DNA from: DATAEY01 sp045805565
GTDB taxonomy: Bacteria; Actinomycetota; Thermoleophilia; Solirubrobacterales; Solirubrobacteraceae
Assembly (NCBI GenBank): GCA_045805565.1
Contig: JBJMKZ010000009.1
Coordinates: 1-47,087 of the forward strand
Direction of reading: 5' to 3'
Length of the DNA: 47,087 nt
Each line of letters opens with the position of its first letter. Position 1 is the first letter of the stretch. The notes under the pieces are model-generated. The model was not told the DNA's origin and searched no databases. It saw only the letters and a list, made by a program, of their open reading frames with translations. The position numbers and the translations under genes are program-made. Shown piece by piece: positions 31,628 to 40,591 of the stretch.

Positions 31628-32700
31628 ACCTGCCCCTCGACCACGCCCGGGACCCCGGTATTGGTCGAGTACTTGGGCTGGATCTTCATCTCCGGGCGGA
31701 TCGAGTGGACGGCCTGGGCGACCGCGATCGCCGACTCGGCGAACCCGGTGGCGATCAGCTTGAGCTTGCCGTCGAAGGTGGTGATGTCGCCGCACGCCCA
31801 AACGGCCTCGAGGTTGGTCCTCATCAGGCCGTCGACCACGATCGCTCCCTTGGAGACCTCGAGCCCCCAGTCCTTGAGCGGGCCCAAGGCGGTCTTGAAC
31901 CCGAGCTGCAGGAGCACGGCGTCCACCTCCAGCTCGACCTCATGGGCCTCGTCCTCGGAGTGGAAGAGGACGACACGCTCGATCCGCCCGTTGCCCGAGA
32001 TCTCCTTGATCTGGAACGGCACGTGCAGGTCGATCTGGCCCGACTGGTGGGCGTCCATGACCTGGGCGACCGTGGACTCGTGCGCCCGGAACCCCTCGCG
32101 CCGGTGCACCAGACCGATGCGCTCCGCGGTGTCGAGCAGGTTGATCACCCAGTCGCAGGCCGAGTCGCCGCCCCCGACGATCAGGACTCGCTTGCCCACG
32201 AACTCGGACTTCTCGCCGACCAGGTAGTAGGCGCCCCGGCCCTCCCAGGGGGTCATGTCGTAGCCCGGCAGCTTCTTGGGCTCGAAGGCCCCGTGGCCGC
32301 CGGAGATGATCACCGTCCGCGAGCGCAGCTCGCCGCGCTCGGTGTGGAGAACCACGAGCTTCTCGCCGTCGCGCTCGGGGTCCTCCTCCCAGGAGATCCG
32401 CTCGGCGGTGGTCTCCAGGTGCAGCGGCACGTCGAACTGCCCGAGGGCCTGCTCGCGCAGCAGCTCGACCAGGTCCTTGGCCAGCACCCGCGGGTGCCCG
32501 GGCACATCGAAGATCCACTTCTCGGGGTAGAGCGTCGTGAGCTGGCCACCGATGTCGGGCAGCGAGTCGAGGATCCGCGACGAGGCCTCTCGCATGCCGG
32601 CCCAGAAGGCCGTGCAGAGGCCGACCGGGCCGGCGCCCACGATCGTGATGTCGCGGACCTGGTCGAAGTCTCGGGCCAGGTCCACGGGCTCGGTTGTCAT
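31624..32700 (-). CDS. Ferredoxin-NADP reductase, thioredoxin-reductase-like (type 2 FNR)
   Basis: 358-residue FAD/NAD(P) flavoprotein. N-terminal FAD fold ITIVGAGPVGLCTAFWAGM, then GGQLTTLYPEKWIFDVPG; the NAD(P) fold VLIVGGGDSACDWVINL carries no CxxC redox pair, which separates the FNR/YumC group from thioredoxin reductases. FAD-binding AVWACGDITTF near the C-terminus. It would shuttle electrons between NADPH and ferredoxin/flavodoxin. ATG overlaps the hemQ stop (ATGA), and the gene end overlaps the alkA CTG. Confidence 0.85.
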   Translation of the reverse strand: MTTEPVDLARDFDQVRDITIVGAGPVGLCTAFWAGMREASSRILDSLPDIGGQLTTLYPEKWIFDVPGHPRVLAKDLVELLREQALGQFDVPLHLETTAERISWEEDPERDGEKLVVLHTERGELRSRTVIISGGHGAFEPKKLPGYDMTPWEGRGAYYLVGEKSEFVGKRVLIVGGGDSACDWVINLLDTAERIGLVHRREGFRAHESTVAQVMDAHQSGQIDLHVPFQIKEISGNGRIERVVLFHSEDEAHEVELEVDAVLLQLGFKTALGPLKDWGLEVSKGAIVVDGLMRTNLEAVWACGDITTFDGKLKLIATGFAESAIAVAQAVHSIRPEMKIQPKYSTNTGVPGVVEGQV

Positions 32701-33392
32701 GGCAGGGCCTCCAGACTAGGGATCGCCTCGCCGTCCAGGGCGCCCAGCGCGCGCTCGACCGACGCCGCCACGCAGGTGAAGGTCGGCGTGTCCCGCAGCG
32801 TGTAGCGGCTCGCCTGGGTGGTGCGCAGACGCTGCACTAGATCGAGGAAGTCGGCGGGCTCGTCGGTCTCGAAGGCGACGACGAACTCCTGGTCGTCGAG
32901 ACCGAACGAGTACGAGGTGTTCAGGTCCACGGACGGGTACTCGCGGCCGATCCGAATGTGCTCCTGCATGATGCGATAGCGCTCCTCGCCCGGAAGCCCG
33001 TACCACTCGCGCGTCTTGACGAAGGGGTACACGAAGAGGTAGCGGCCGTGGGCGGGGCGCACCTCCAGGCGCGACTCGTTCGAATACTCCGACTCCTTGG
33101 TCATGGCCAGGAACGAGTGCGGGATCGAGCACCACTTCATCAGGCCGCTCTGCCCGAGGATCACGTGGAACTCGTGGATCCGTTCGAGATTCTGCGCCTG
33201 GGAGAGCAGCATGAGGTCCGCGTCGCCCCGCGTCCCCACCAGCGAGAACGCCCGCAGCAGGTGGTCTTCGGCGAAGTCGGCGCAGGCGGCGGCGAACTCG
33301 CGCTTGTGGCGCCCGCGCTCCTCGGCCGGCAACCTGCGCCAGGCGGGGTCGACCTGGAGGAACGTGTACTTGACGACGTGGCGCTCGGGCAC
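32697..33392 (-). CDS. hemQ: Coproheme decarboxylase HemQ (ChdC)
   Basis: 231-residue chlorite-dismutase-fold protein that decarboxylates coproheme III to heme b in the coproporphyrin-dependent pathway of monoderm bacteria. Seen: VKYTFLQVDPAWRRL, then the HemQ signature YPFVKTREWYGLPGEERYRI with catalytic Tyr, MQEHIRIGREY with the heme-side His, and NTSYSFGLDDQEFVVAFE, then DTPTFTC. Actinobacterial HemQ has exactly this length. Start GTG 33392 with CATCCT six bases upstream as a possible -10. It is first in an operon with a ferredoxin reductase and alkA. Confidence 0.93.
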   Translation of the reverse strand: MPERHVVKYTFLQVDPAWRRLPAEERGRHKREFAAACADFAEDHLLRAFSLVGTRGDADLMLLSQAQNLERIHEFHVILGQSGLMKWCSIPHSFLAMTKESEYSNESRLEVRPAHGRYLFVYPFVKTREWYGLPGEERYRIMQEHIRIGREYPSVDLNTSYSFGLDDQEFVVAFETDEPADFLDLVQRLRTTQASRYTLRDTPTFTCVAASVERALGALDGEAIPSLEALP

Positions 33393-33465
33393 GGCTACAG
33401 GATGCCAGGCGAGGCGATCTGGCCGGCGCGCGGGCCCGACCGGCGGACGCCGTCAGCGGCGAAAG

Positions 33466-33471
33466 TATAGT
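33466..33471 (+). promoter_or_regulatory. -10 box of a leaderless promoter for the AlkP-like operon
   Basis: TATAGT ending seven bases before ATG 33479, five of six positions matching TATAAT. No Shine-Dalgarno sequence lies between, so the transcript should start at or within a base of the ATG. The -35 is unclear. Confidence 0.6.
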
Positions 33472-33478
33472 CCCGGCG

Positions 33479-35581
33479 ATGCTCCGGCCCGGCCGAGTCG
33501 CTCTCCTGTGCGCGCTCGCCGCCCTCCTCGCCGGCGTGACCGCTCCGGTCGCCGCCTCGGCGCAGGGCGCGGCGCCGCGCACGGTGGTCCTGGCGCTCTG
33601 GCAGGGTGGGCCACGCAGCTCGCTGTCGTTTGCCGGCAAGGAGGAGCCCCGCGAGCCCGCCGACCTGTTCCTGCGCGGTCTCGCCCGCCGCCCCGCGCTC
33701 TCGATCGGGCTCATGTCCCAGGTGCAGGGCGACTACACCCAGGAGCAGGCGCTGCTGGACATCACGCAGGGCACGCGCCAGTCGACCGTCATCTATCAGC
33801 CGCGCGACGTGGTGCCGCTGGCCTTCCGGCCGATCGACGGCTACGGGGTGGTCGACGGCTGGCAGACGGACGTGCGCAGGGCGCAGACCGCCTCCACCAC
33901 CATCCGCCCCGGCCTGCTGGCGTCCTCGATTCCCGGCGGCGCGGCATGGGTCGGGGTGAGCGGCGCCAACGCCGACGGCTCGATCGCCGCGGCGGACGAG
34001 AGCGGGCGTGTCGCCGCGGTCTCGCTCGGGCCGCCGGCCACGCTGGGCGCGCGGGCCCGGGCGCTGCTGGGCAGCAAGCGCTTCGTCGTGGTCAGCCTTC
34101 CGGCCGACCCGACCGGGATGCGCACCATCGACCAGCTCATCGCGGCTCGCGCCCCCGGTGAGCTGCTGGTGATCGCCCAGGTGCCGTTCACCCAGCCGCT
34201 GCGCGGCTACGCCAAGTACCCGCCCCGCTACTTCAAGCAGACGGCGGTCGCGATCGACGACGGCCGCGGACCGCGCGGGATCACCTCGGCCACCACCCGT
34301 GAGGATGGGCTGGTGTCGGGGATCGACGTCCTGCCCACGGTCCTGACCCATCTCGGCCTCCCGGTCCCCAGGAAGGCGCGCGGCGAGGTCATCACGCCTG
34401 CCAAGCGGGTCTCCGCCAAGCGCCTGGAGGGCCTGCGCCGCCGCTGGGCGGACGTACGGGACGGCCGGCAGAGCTCGACGATCCGCGGGGTGGTGGCGCT
34501 CAGCATCCTGATCCTCCTGGTGCTGGGCACCCTCCGGGGCTTCGTCGCCGCCCTGGCCCCGGCGATCCGGATCGGCGCGCTCGCCCTGATGTGGTGGCCG
34601 GCGATGGTGCTGGTCGGCGCCGTGGCGGAGCCATCGCGACGGCTGGTGGAGACGGCGCTCATCGCGGTCGGGTGCACGCTGCTGGCGATCGTCACCGATC
34701 GGATCACCCCCTGGCCGCGGGGAACCATCATCCCGGCTGCGGTGACCGTCGCCGCGTACACGATCGACCTGGCCGGCGGCTTCGATCTGCTCACCCGGTC
34801 GGCGCTCGGCCCCAGCGTCGCCTTCGGGGCGCGCTTCTACGGCATCTCCAACGAGCTCGAGCCCCTGCTCCCGATACTCGTGCTCGCCGGGCTGGCGCCG
34901 CTGATGGCCGCCCGACCGCCGTCGCGCCGCAAAGCCGCGATCTACGCCGCCACGGGCGTGGTGCTCGGCATCATCGTCGGCTGGGGGAGGATCGGAGCCG
35001 ACGTGGGCGGCGTCCTCACGGTGGCCGGCGCGTTCACCATCGCCACGCTGGTGATGCTCCCCGGAGGCGTCACCCGCCGGGCGCTGGTCGTCGCGGCGCT
35101 GGTCCCGGTGGCGGCGATCGCGGCGCTCATCCTGCTCGATCTCGGGCTGTCCGGCGGCGACCACCTGTCCCGCAACCTCCTGCGCGCCGAGAACCTCCAG
35201 GAGCTGTGGGAGCTCGTCTACCGGCGCTACGAGCTCGCCGCCCAGTCCCTGGTGCGGGGCCGCACTCCGGCCTACTTCCTGGGGGCGGCCCTGGCCGCGG
35301 CCTTCGCATGGCGCAACCGCGGCTTCCTGTACTCGAACGTCAGCATCGATCCCGCCTGGCGAGCGCTGCTGCTCGGCGGGCTCGCCGCGGGCGTGGTCGG
35401 GATGCTGACCAACGACTCGGGTCCCGTGCTGCTCATCAACGCGGTCGTGGCGCTCGGCGCGGTGACCGCGTACGTGCTCGCGAAGCCGGGCGCATTCGTG
35501 CCGCCCCGCCCCGCCGGTGCCGACCGGCCCACGCCCGACCGGATCGACGAGCCGCCCGCAAAGCCGGTCCTGACGGGCTGA
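33479..35581 (+). CDS. Polytopic membrane protein with degenerate alkaline-phosphatase-like outer domain (copy 1)
   Basis: 700 residues of unknown function. An N-terminal signal/TM segment is followed by an outside domain of about 300 residues. That domain has DYTQEQALLDITQG near residue 88, RVAAVSLGPPA and DGLVSGIDVLPTVLTHLG near residue 280; the last resembles the DxxPT-LL strand of alkaline-phosphatase-superfamily proteins. The first strand reads VVLALWQGG without the usual metal Asp, and no late His-pair motif is obvious, so catalysis is doubtful. From about residue 335 there are roughly ten TM helices carrying ARFYGISNELEPLLPIL, GADVGGVLTVAG, LPGGVTRR and TNDSGPVLL. Paralogous to the next gene. 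Start ATG with a leaderless promoter. Confidence 0.75.
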   Translation: MLRPGRVALLCALAALLAGVTAPVAASAQGAAPRTVVLALWQGGPRSSLSFAGKEEPREPADLFLRGLARRPALSIGLMSQVQGDYTQEQALLDITQGTRQSTVIYQPRDVVPLAFRPIDGYGVVDGWQTDVRRAQTASTTIRPGLLASSIPGGAAWVGVSGANADGSIAAADESGRVAAVSLGPPATLGARARALLGSKRFVVVSLPADPTGMRTIDQLIAARAPGELLVIAQVPFTQPLRGYAKYPPRYFKQTAVAIDDGRGPRGITSATTREDGLVSGIDVLPTVLTHLGLPVPRKARGEVITPAKRVSAKRLEGLRRRWADVRDGRQSSTIRGVVALSILILLVLGTLRGFVAALAPAIRIGALALMWWPAMVLVGAVAEPSRRLVETALIAVGCTLLAIVTDRITPWPRGTIIPAAVTVAAYTIDLAGGFDLLTRSALGPSVAFGARFYGISNELEPLLPILVLAGLAPLMAARPPSRRKAAIYAATGVVLGIIVGWGRIGADVGGVLTVAGAFTIATLVMLPGGVTRRALVVAALVPVAAIAALILLDLGLSGGDHLSRNLLRAENLQELWELVYRRYELAAQSLVRGRTPAYFLGAALAAAFAWRNRGFLYSNVSIDPAWRALLLGGLAAGVVGMLTNDSGPVLLINAVVALGAVTAYVLAKPGAFVPPRPAGADRPTPDRIDEPPAKPVLTG

Positions 35582-37647
35582 TGCTTGGACGCGCGCTGGT
35601 CGGCGCGCTGTGCGTGCTCGCCGTGTGTCCGGCCGGAGCCGCCGCCGCGCCGCGGGCGCTGGTGGTGTTCCTGCCGGGGCCCGCGCCGGCGAACGGCCAC
35701 CCGGCGTCGCCCGACCCGCTGCTTCGCGTGCTCGAGCGCCGGCCGCTCGCCACCGGGCTGATGGGGCCCACCCAGGGCACGTACACGCCCCAGCAGGCCC
35801 TGCTCGACCTCACCCAGGGCATCCGCCTGTCGCCGCCGGGTTACTCGCCGCAGCTCCCGGGACGGCTGCGACTGGCGGTGGTCGGGCGGGGGGGCGTGAT
35901 CGAGGGCTGGCGCGCCGTCGTCGCCCGCGCGGTGAGCGCTCCCAGCGACATCGTCCCCGGCCGGCTGGCCTCCGCAGTCCCCGGGGGCGCGGGCTTCGCC
36001 GCCGTGGCCGGCGGCCCCACCCTGGACGCGGTGGCCGCCGCCGACCGGCGCGGACGGGTGGCGGCGGTCTCGCTGGGCCCGGCGAGCAGCATCGCCGCCC
36101 GCGCGCGCGGTCTGTTGCACAGCCATCGCCTGGTGGTGGTGGAGCTCGCCATGCCTCCCGCCGCCGCCGAGCGGTCGCTGGACTCGCTGCTGGCCGCCCG
36201 CCGCCCCGGGGAGCTCGTGGTGGCGATCCAGTCGCCGCCCCACATCCACTCGCTGCAGCCGCTTCCGATCGGCGTGGCCACCGGCGGCGCCGCCGGCCGG
36301 GGACTCGCCTCCGAGACCACGCGTACCGACGGCGTGGTGGCCGGGATCGACCTGCTGCCGACGATCCTGCGGCATCTGCGCCTTCCGGTGGCCGGCACCG
36401 TGACCGGGCAGCCGATCCGCGTCCAGGCGCGACGGGCCGCGCCCGCGCTCGAGCGATTGCGCGTCCGCTACTCGCACGTGGCCCCCCGGCGCGTGCTGAC
36501 CCTCGAGGCGATGGTCGCCGCCTGGGCGCTGCTGACGCTCGCCCTGGCGGCCGCCGCGGGTGAGGCCGGGGCGCGTCGCGGCCTCCGGCTGGGGGCGCTC
36601 GCCTTCCTGTGGGCGCCCGCCGTGGTGCTCGTACCCTCGGCCATCGATCCGGCGGCCGCCGCCGTCGAGACGGCCATCGTCACGGCCGGCGCCTTCGGGC
36701 TCGCCGCCCTGACCGATCTCGTGCTGCCCTGGCCCCGAGGCCCCATCGCCCCGGCGGCGGTCTGCCTGGCCGCCTACACCTTCGACCTGGCGGCCGGGAC
36801 CAATCTGGTGGAGCTCTCGCTGCTGGGTCCCAACCCGCGCTCCGGCGCCCGGTTCTTCGGCATCGGCAACGAGTTGGAGCCGGCCCTGCCGATCCTCCTG
36901 TTCGTGGGGCTGGCGGCGGTCTTCGGCTCCCGGCCACGGTCGCGCCGGATGGCGTTGACCTTCGCCGCGCTGGGTACCGCCCTGGCCGCGGTGGTCGGCT
37001 CGGGCTACCTGGGCGCCGACGTCGGTGGGGTCATCACGGTGAGCGCCGGGGCGGCGGTCGCCACGCTCGCCGTCCTTCCGGGCGGCGTCACCCGCCGGGG
37101 GGTCGCCGTGGCAGTGTGCGTGCCGGCGGCCGCGGTCGGCCTGCTGGCGCTGCTGGACCTCGCCACCGGAGCCAGCAGCCACTTCGCCCGCAACGTCCTG
37201 GAGGGACAGGGCGGGGCGAGCATCTGGGAGGTGATCGGACGCCGCTACCACCTGGCCTACCGCGCGCTGTTCAGGGGCCTGATGCCCCTCACGGCGAGTG
37301 CCTCGGTCGCGGCCACCGTGGCGGCAATCGCGCTGCGCCGCCGCCTCTACGCCGGTCTGCCCGGGCCGGCGTGGCGGGCGGCGCTGCTCGGCGGTCTGGC
37401 GGCGGGCGTGGTGGGGGCCCTGACCAACGACTCCGGCCCGCTCCTGTTCGTGGTGGCGGTCATCGTGCTCGGGCTCGTGACCGCCTACCTGCAGGGAGCC
37501 ACGGCCGCCTCGGGGACGCCTGACGCACGCCCGGGCGCGGACGCCGGGCGGGCGGCACCCGGCGGCCCCGCCCCATCCCCGGTGCAACAATCCCCCGCCG
37601 CGACCGACCGCCCCGAGGGCGGCCGGCCACCTGCCACCGTGCCATGA
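35581..37647 (+). CDS. Polytopic membrane protein with degenerate alkaline-phosphatase-like outer domain (copy 2)
   Basis: 688-residue paralogue of the preceding protein with the same architecture. Shared landmarks: GTYTPQQALLDLTQGIRLS, GRVAAVSLGPASS, GVVAGIDLLPTILRHL, then in the membrane half LPWPRGPIAPAAVCLAAYT, ARFFGIGNELEPALPILL, GADVGGVITV, LPGGVTRR and GALTNDSGPLLF. The outer domain is diverged and likewise has no AlkP metal Asp after its first strand (ALVVFLPGP). ATG 35581 is part of a TGATG overlap with copy 1; its stop overlaps the GT4 gene (ATGA). Tandem duplication with coupled translation suggests a heteromeric complex. Function unknown. Confidence 0.75.
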   Translation: MLGRALVGALCVLAVCPAGAAAAPRALVVFLPGPAPANGHPASPDPLLRVLERRPLATGLMGPTQGTYTPQQALLDLTQGIRLSPPGYSPQLPGRLRLAVVGRGGVIEGWRAVVARAVSAPSDIVPGRLASAVPGGAGFAAVAGGPTLDAVAAADRRGRVAAVSLGPASSIAARARGLLHSHRLVVVELAMPPAAAERSLDSLLAARRPGELVVAIQSPPHIHSLQPLPIGVATGGAAGRGLASETTRTDGVVAGIDLLPTILRHLRLPVAGTVTGQPIRVQARRAAPALERLRVRYSHVAPRRVLTLEAMVAAWALLTLALAAAAGEAGARRGLRLGALAFLWAPAVVLVPSAIDPAAAAVETAIVTAGAFGLAALTDLVLPWPRGPIAPAAVCLAAYTFDLAAGTNLVELSLLGPNPRSGARFFGIGNELEPALPILLFVGLAAVFGSRPRSRRMALTFAALGTALAAVVGSGYLGADVGGVITVSAGAAVATLAVLPGGVTRRGVAVAVCVPAAAVGLLALLDLATGASSHFARNVLEGQGGASIWEVIGRRYHLAYRALFRGLMPLTASASVAATVAAIALRRRLYAGLPGPAWRAALLGGLAAGVVGALTNDSGPLLFVVAVIVLGLVTAYLQGATAASGTPDARPGADAGRAAPGGPAPSPVQQSPAATDRPEGGRPPATVP

Positions 37648-39977
37648 CCCGAATCGCGCTCGTCTCGCCGTACTCCTGGACGTATCCCGGGGGCGTCACC
37701 CGTCACATCGAGGCGCTTGCCCGGCGATTCCTGGCCCTCGGTCACGAGGTTCGGGTGCTTGCGCCCACCGACCCCGACGATCGGCTCTCGCGCTGGCTGC
37801 ATCGCGGCGCCGCCCCCGAGCCTCGCTCGCTGCCCGACTACGTGGTGCCGCTGGGGCGCACGGTCGGCCTGCCCGCCAACGGCGCGGTCTCCAATCTCTC
37901 ACTCACTCCCTACGGCGTGAGCACCATGCGGCGCGAGCTGCGGCACGGTGGTTTCGACGTGGTCCACCTGCACGAGCCCGTGGCGCCCGCGCTGTGCTGG
38001 GACGCGCTGGTCTCGACGCGCGCCCCGCTGGTCGGGACCTTCCACTGCTACTCGGAGAACCCGGTCTCCAACAACCTCGCCAACCTGATCGGCGCCCGGC
38101 GCATGCTCAACCACCTGCGCGTGCGCATCGCCGTCTCGGAGGCGGCGGCCTGGACGGGACGACGCTTCTACGGCGGTCACTATCGCGTGATCCCCAACGG
38201 CGTGGCGGTGGACTGGCCGCCTCCGCCCGACCGACTCGGCGACCGCCGCGAGCTGCGAATCGCGTTCGTGGGGCAGGCGGTGGAGCGCAAGGGGCTGGCG
38301 GTCCTGCTGCGCGCGTTCGAGGCGCTGCGCGAGCAGGTGCCCGCCCGCCTGCAGGTCGTAGGAGCGACCGAGGAGGAGGTCCGTCCGCTGCTGCTCGATA
38401 CCCGCGGGGTCGAAGTGCTGGGGAAGGTCGCCGACGAGCGCAAGCGGCAGGCGCTCGAAGACGCCGACGTCCTGTGCGCTCCCTCACTCGGGGGGGAGAG
38501 CTTCGGAATGGTCCTCACCGAGGCCTTCGCCGCCGGCACGCCGGTGGTCGCCTCCGACATCGCCGGGTATCGCGACGTGGTGCGCGCCGGCCGCGACGGG
38601 TTGCTGGTCCCCCGCGGTGACGCTGCCGCCCTGGCGGAGATCCTGCACGACCTGTGGGTCAACCCGGACCGGCATTCCGCCCTGGCGGCCGGAGCCGCCG
38701 AGGCGGCCGGCCGCTACTCCTGGTCGCGGGTGGCCGGGGAGGTGCTCGGCGCCTACGACGACGCCCGCGCGGTGCCCGCGCCCGCCGGGAAGGTCCGTCG
38801 CGCCGCGGTCCGGGTGGGCGCGCTGCCCAGCGACGGTCGCACCCGCGCCCCGGCACGGCGCCTTCCGACGCTGGAGCCGTCGGCGGCCGGCGAGCGGCGT
38901 CCCGGACTGGCGCTGGCGCGCCGGGTGGCCATCGCCGCGGCCGGGGTGGCCGGCCTGGTGCTCGCGCTGCTGGCGCTGCGGCGGATTGGGCTGGGGGAGG
39001 TCGTCCGCGCGCTGCTGGACTCGAGCCCGGTCTGGGTCCTGGTGTCGCTGGGGCTGATGGCCTCCTCGATGGTGCTGCGCGCGCTGGCCTGGCACTCGAT
39101 TCTGCGAGCGGCTCTGCCCGGAGCCGGCGTCAAGCGCCGCGACGCCATGCAGGGGACCTTCATCGGCGTCCTCATGTCGGCGACGCTGCCCGCCCGCCTG
39201 GGCGAGCCATCGCGTGCGTTCGTGGTTGCGCGGCGGACGGGCCGACCCCGCGAGCGCCTGCCGGCGGTGCTCGGCACGCTGGTGTCCCAGACGGTTCTCA
39301 ATGTCGTCGCCCTGGTCACGTTGGGGGTGGTGATGTTCTCGAGCGTGGAGATGTTCTCCGGCTCCGAGCGCGCCCTGGTCGCGGTGGCGGTCGCTCCGCT
39401 CGTGGTGCTGGCCGCCGTGCTGGCGGCGCCCCTGCTGCTCGAGGGCGGCTTGCGCGGCGGTCCAGCCGGCCTGCGGCGGCTGCGGCGGCGCCTGGCGCAG
39501 GCGCGCCACGCCGCCGACGGGATGCGGCTGGGGCTCTCGGTGTTCCGCCATCCCCGCCTCGCCGTCGCCGCCAGCGCCGCCCAGTTGACCGCCTGGGCGA
39601 TCCAGTGGCTCAGCTGCTACGTGCTGCTGGTGGCGCTCGGTCTCGACCAACGCGCCGGCCTGGCGGCGGCGGCTGCGGTCCTGTTCGCGGTGAACGTGAC
39701 CGCCGCCCTGCCGGCGACCCCCTCGAACCTCGGCGTCTTCCAGGCCGCCTGCGTGGCGGTGCTGGCCGGCGTCTACCACGTGGGCTCGGCCGACGCGCTC
39801 GGGTACGGGATCGTCCTGCAGGCGGTGGAGCTGACCACCGCGGTGGTGATGGGCATGCCCGCCCTGGTCGCCGAGGGGCTCTCATGGCGCGAGGTGCGAC
39901 TGCGGGCGCTGGCCGGAGCGCCGGTGCGGCTGGCGTCGCGCGAGGCCGCCTCCGAGCTGCTGGAAGCGGAGGCCTGA
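37644..39977 (+). CDS. GT4 glycosyltransferase (PimA-like) fused to UPF0104 flippase-like membrane domain
   Basis: 777 residues with two parts. Residues about 1-375 form a GT4 GT-B glycosyltransferase: SPYSWTYPGGVTRHIEAL, VVHLHEPVAP, YRVIPNGVAVDW, and the nucleotide-sugar loop SLGGESFGMVLTEAFAAGTPVVAS with EX7E, most like actinobacterial phosphatidylinositol mannosyltransferase PimA. A linker rich in Arg/Pro/Ala (about 380-425) leads to eight or so TM helices of the LPG-synthase/UPF0104 (YbhN) family: SATLPARLGEPSRAFVVARR, TLVSQTVLNVVALV, FAVNVTAALPATPSNLGVFQ. Likely builds and translocates a glycolipid or regulates a polyprenyl-type carrier. Last gene of the operon with the two AlkP-like proteins. 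Confidence 0.87.
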   Translation: MTRIALVSPYSWTYPGGVTRHIEALARRFLALGHEVRVLAPTDPDDRLSRWLHRGAAPEPRSLPDYVVPLGRTVGLPANGAVSNLSLTPYGVSTMRRELRHGGFDVVHLHEPVAPALCWDALVSTRAPLVGTFHCYSENPVSNNLANLIGARRMLNHLRVRIAVSEAAAWTGRRFYGGHYRVIPNGVAVDWPPPPDRLGDRRELRIAFVGQAVERKGLAVLLRAFEALREQVPARLQVVGATEEEVRPLLLDTRGVEVLGKVADERKRQALEDADVLCAPSLGGESFGMVLTEAFAAGTPVVASDIAGYRDVVRAGRDGLLVPRGDAAALAEILHDLWVNPDRHSALAAGAAEAAGRYSWSRVAGEVLGAYDDARAVPAPAGKVRRAAVRVGALPSDGRTRAPARRLPTLEPSAAGERRPGLALARRVAIAAAGVAGLVLALLALRRIGLGEVVRALLDSSPVWVLVSLGLMASSMVLRALAWHSILRAALPGAGVKRRDAMQGTFIGVLMSATLPARLGEPSRAFVVARRTGRPRERLPAVLGTLVSQTVLNVVALVTLGVVMFSSVEMFSGSERALVAVAVAPLVVLAAVLAAPLLLEGGLRGGPAGLRRLRRRLAQARHAADGMRLGLSVFRHPRLAVAASAAQLTAWAIQWLSCYVLLVALGLDQRAGLAAAAAVLFAVNVTAALPATPSNLGVFQAACVAVLAGVYHVGSADALGYGIVLQAVELTTAVVMGMPALVAEGLSWREVRLRALAGAPVRLASREAASELLEAEA

Positions 39978-40049
39978 TCCCGGGGCGGCAGCCCCGGCTG
40001 GAAGGCGTCCGGATAGGGTGAGAGCCGCCGAGTCGAGGGGAGTGACCGC

Positions 40050-40526
40050 ATGGCCGCAACGACGTCGTCATCCGCCGGCCGCCTGATCGACCTGGGGCCG
40101 CTCGTGCTTCGGGTGGTGCTCGGGGCGCTGATGTTCGCGCACGGCTACCAGAAGCTGACCTCCGGGCCCGAGGGGTTCAGTCACCTGCTGGCGGAGCTCG
40201 GCGTGCCGGCCCCGGCGTTCATGGGATACCTGGTGACGTACACCGAGCTGGTCGCCGGCGCTCTGCTGGTCGTGGGATTGCTGTCGCGGCTGGCAGCGCT
40301 CGCGCTGACCATCGAGCTCGTGGTGGCGATCGTGCTGGTCAAGGCGAACATCGGGCTGATCGCCGGGCACGGGAGCGGCGCCGGCGCCGAGCTGGACCTG
40401 GCCTACCTGGCCGGCTTCCTGGCCATCCTGCTGGCCGGGCCGGGGCGAGTCTCGCTCGACCGGCTGGTAGGGATCGAGAGGCCAAGCCGCGGGCCCATGG
40501 GTACAGTCTCCTCGACCGCATGGTGA
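40050..40526 (+). CDS. DoxX family membrane protein
   Basis: 158 residues, four TM helices: LGPLVLRVVLGALMFAHGYQKL at the N-terminus with the family Gly-x-x-K, LVTYTELVAGALLVVGLLSRLAAL in the middle, and a last helix YLAGFLAILLAGPGRVSLD. DoxX proteins are subunits of thiosulfate:quinone oxidoreductase in archaea and membrane redox partners in mycobacteria; the role here is unknown. ATG 40050 with GGGGAG about seven bases upstream. Stands alone. Confidence 0.85.
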   Translation: MAATTSSSAGRLIDLGPLVLRVVLGALMFAHGYQKLTSGPEGFSHLLAELGVPAPAFMGYLVTYTELVAGALLVVGLLSRLAALALTIELVVAIVLVKANIGLIAGHGSGAGAELDLAYLAGFLAILLAGPGRVSLDRLVGIERPSRGPMGTVSSTAW

Positions 40527-40591
40527 TCCGCCGTTCCGGGTAAACATCAAGTCTGGGGCGCCGATCGGCGCGCCGCCAACCGAGGTTGACG

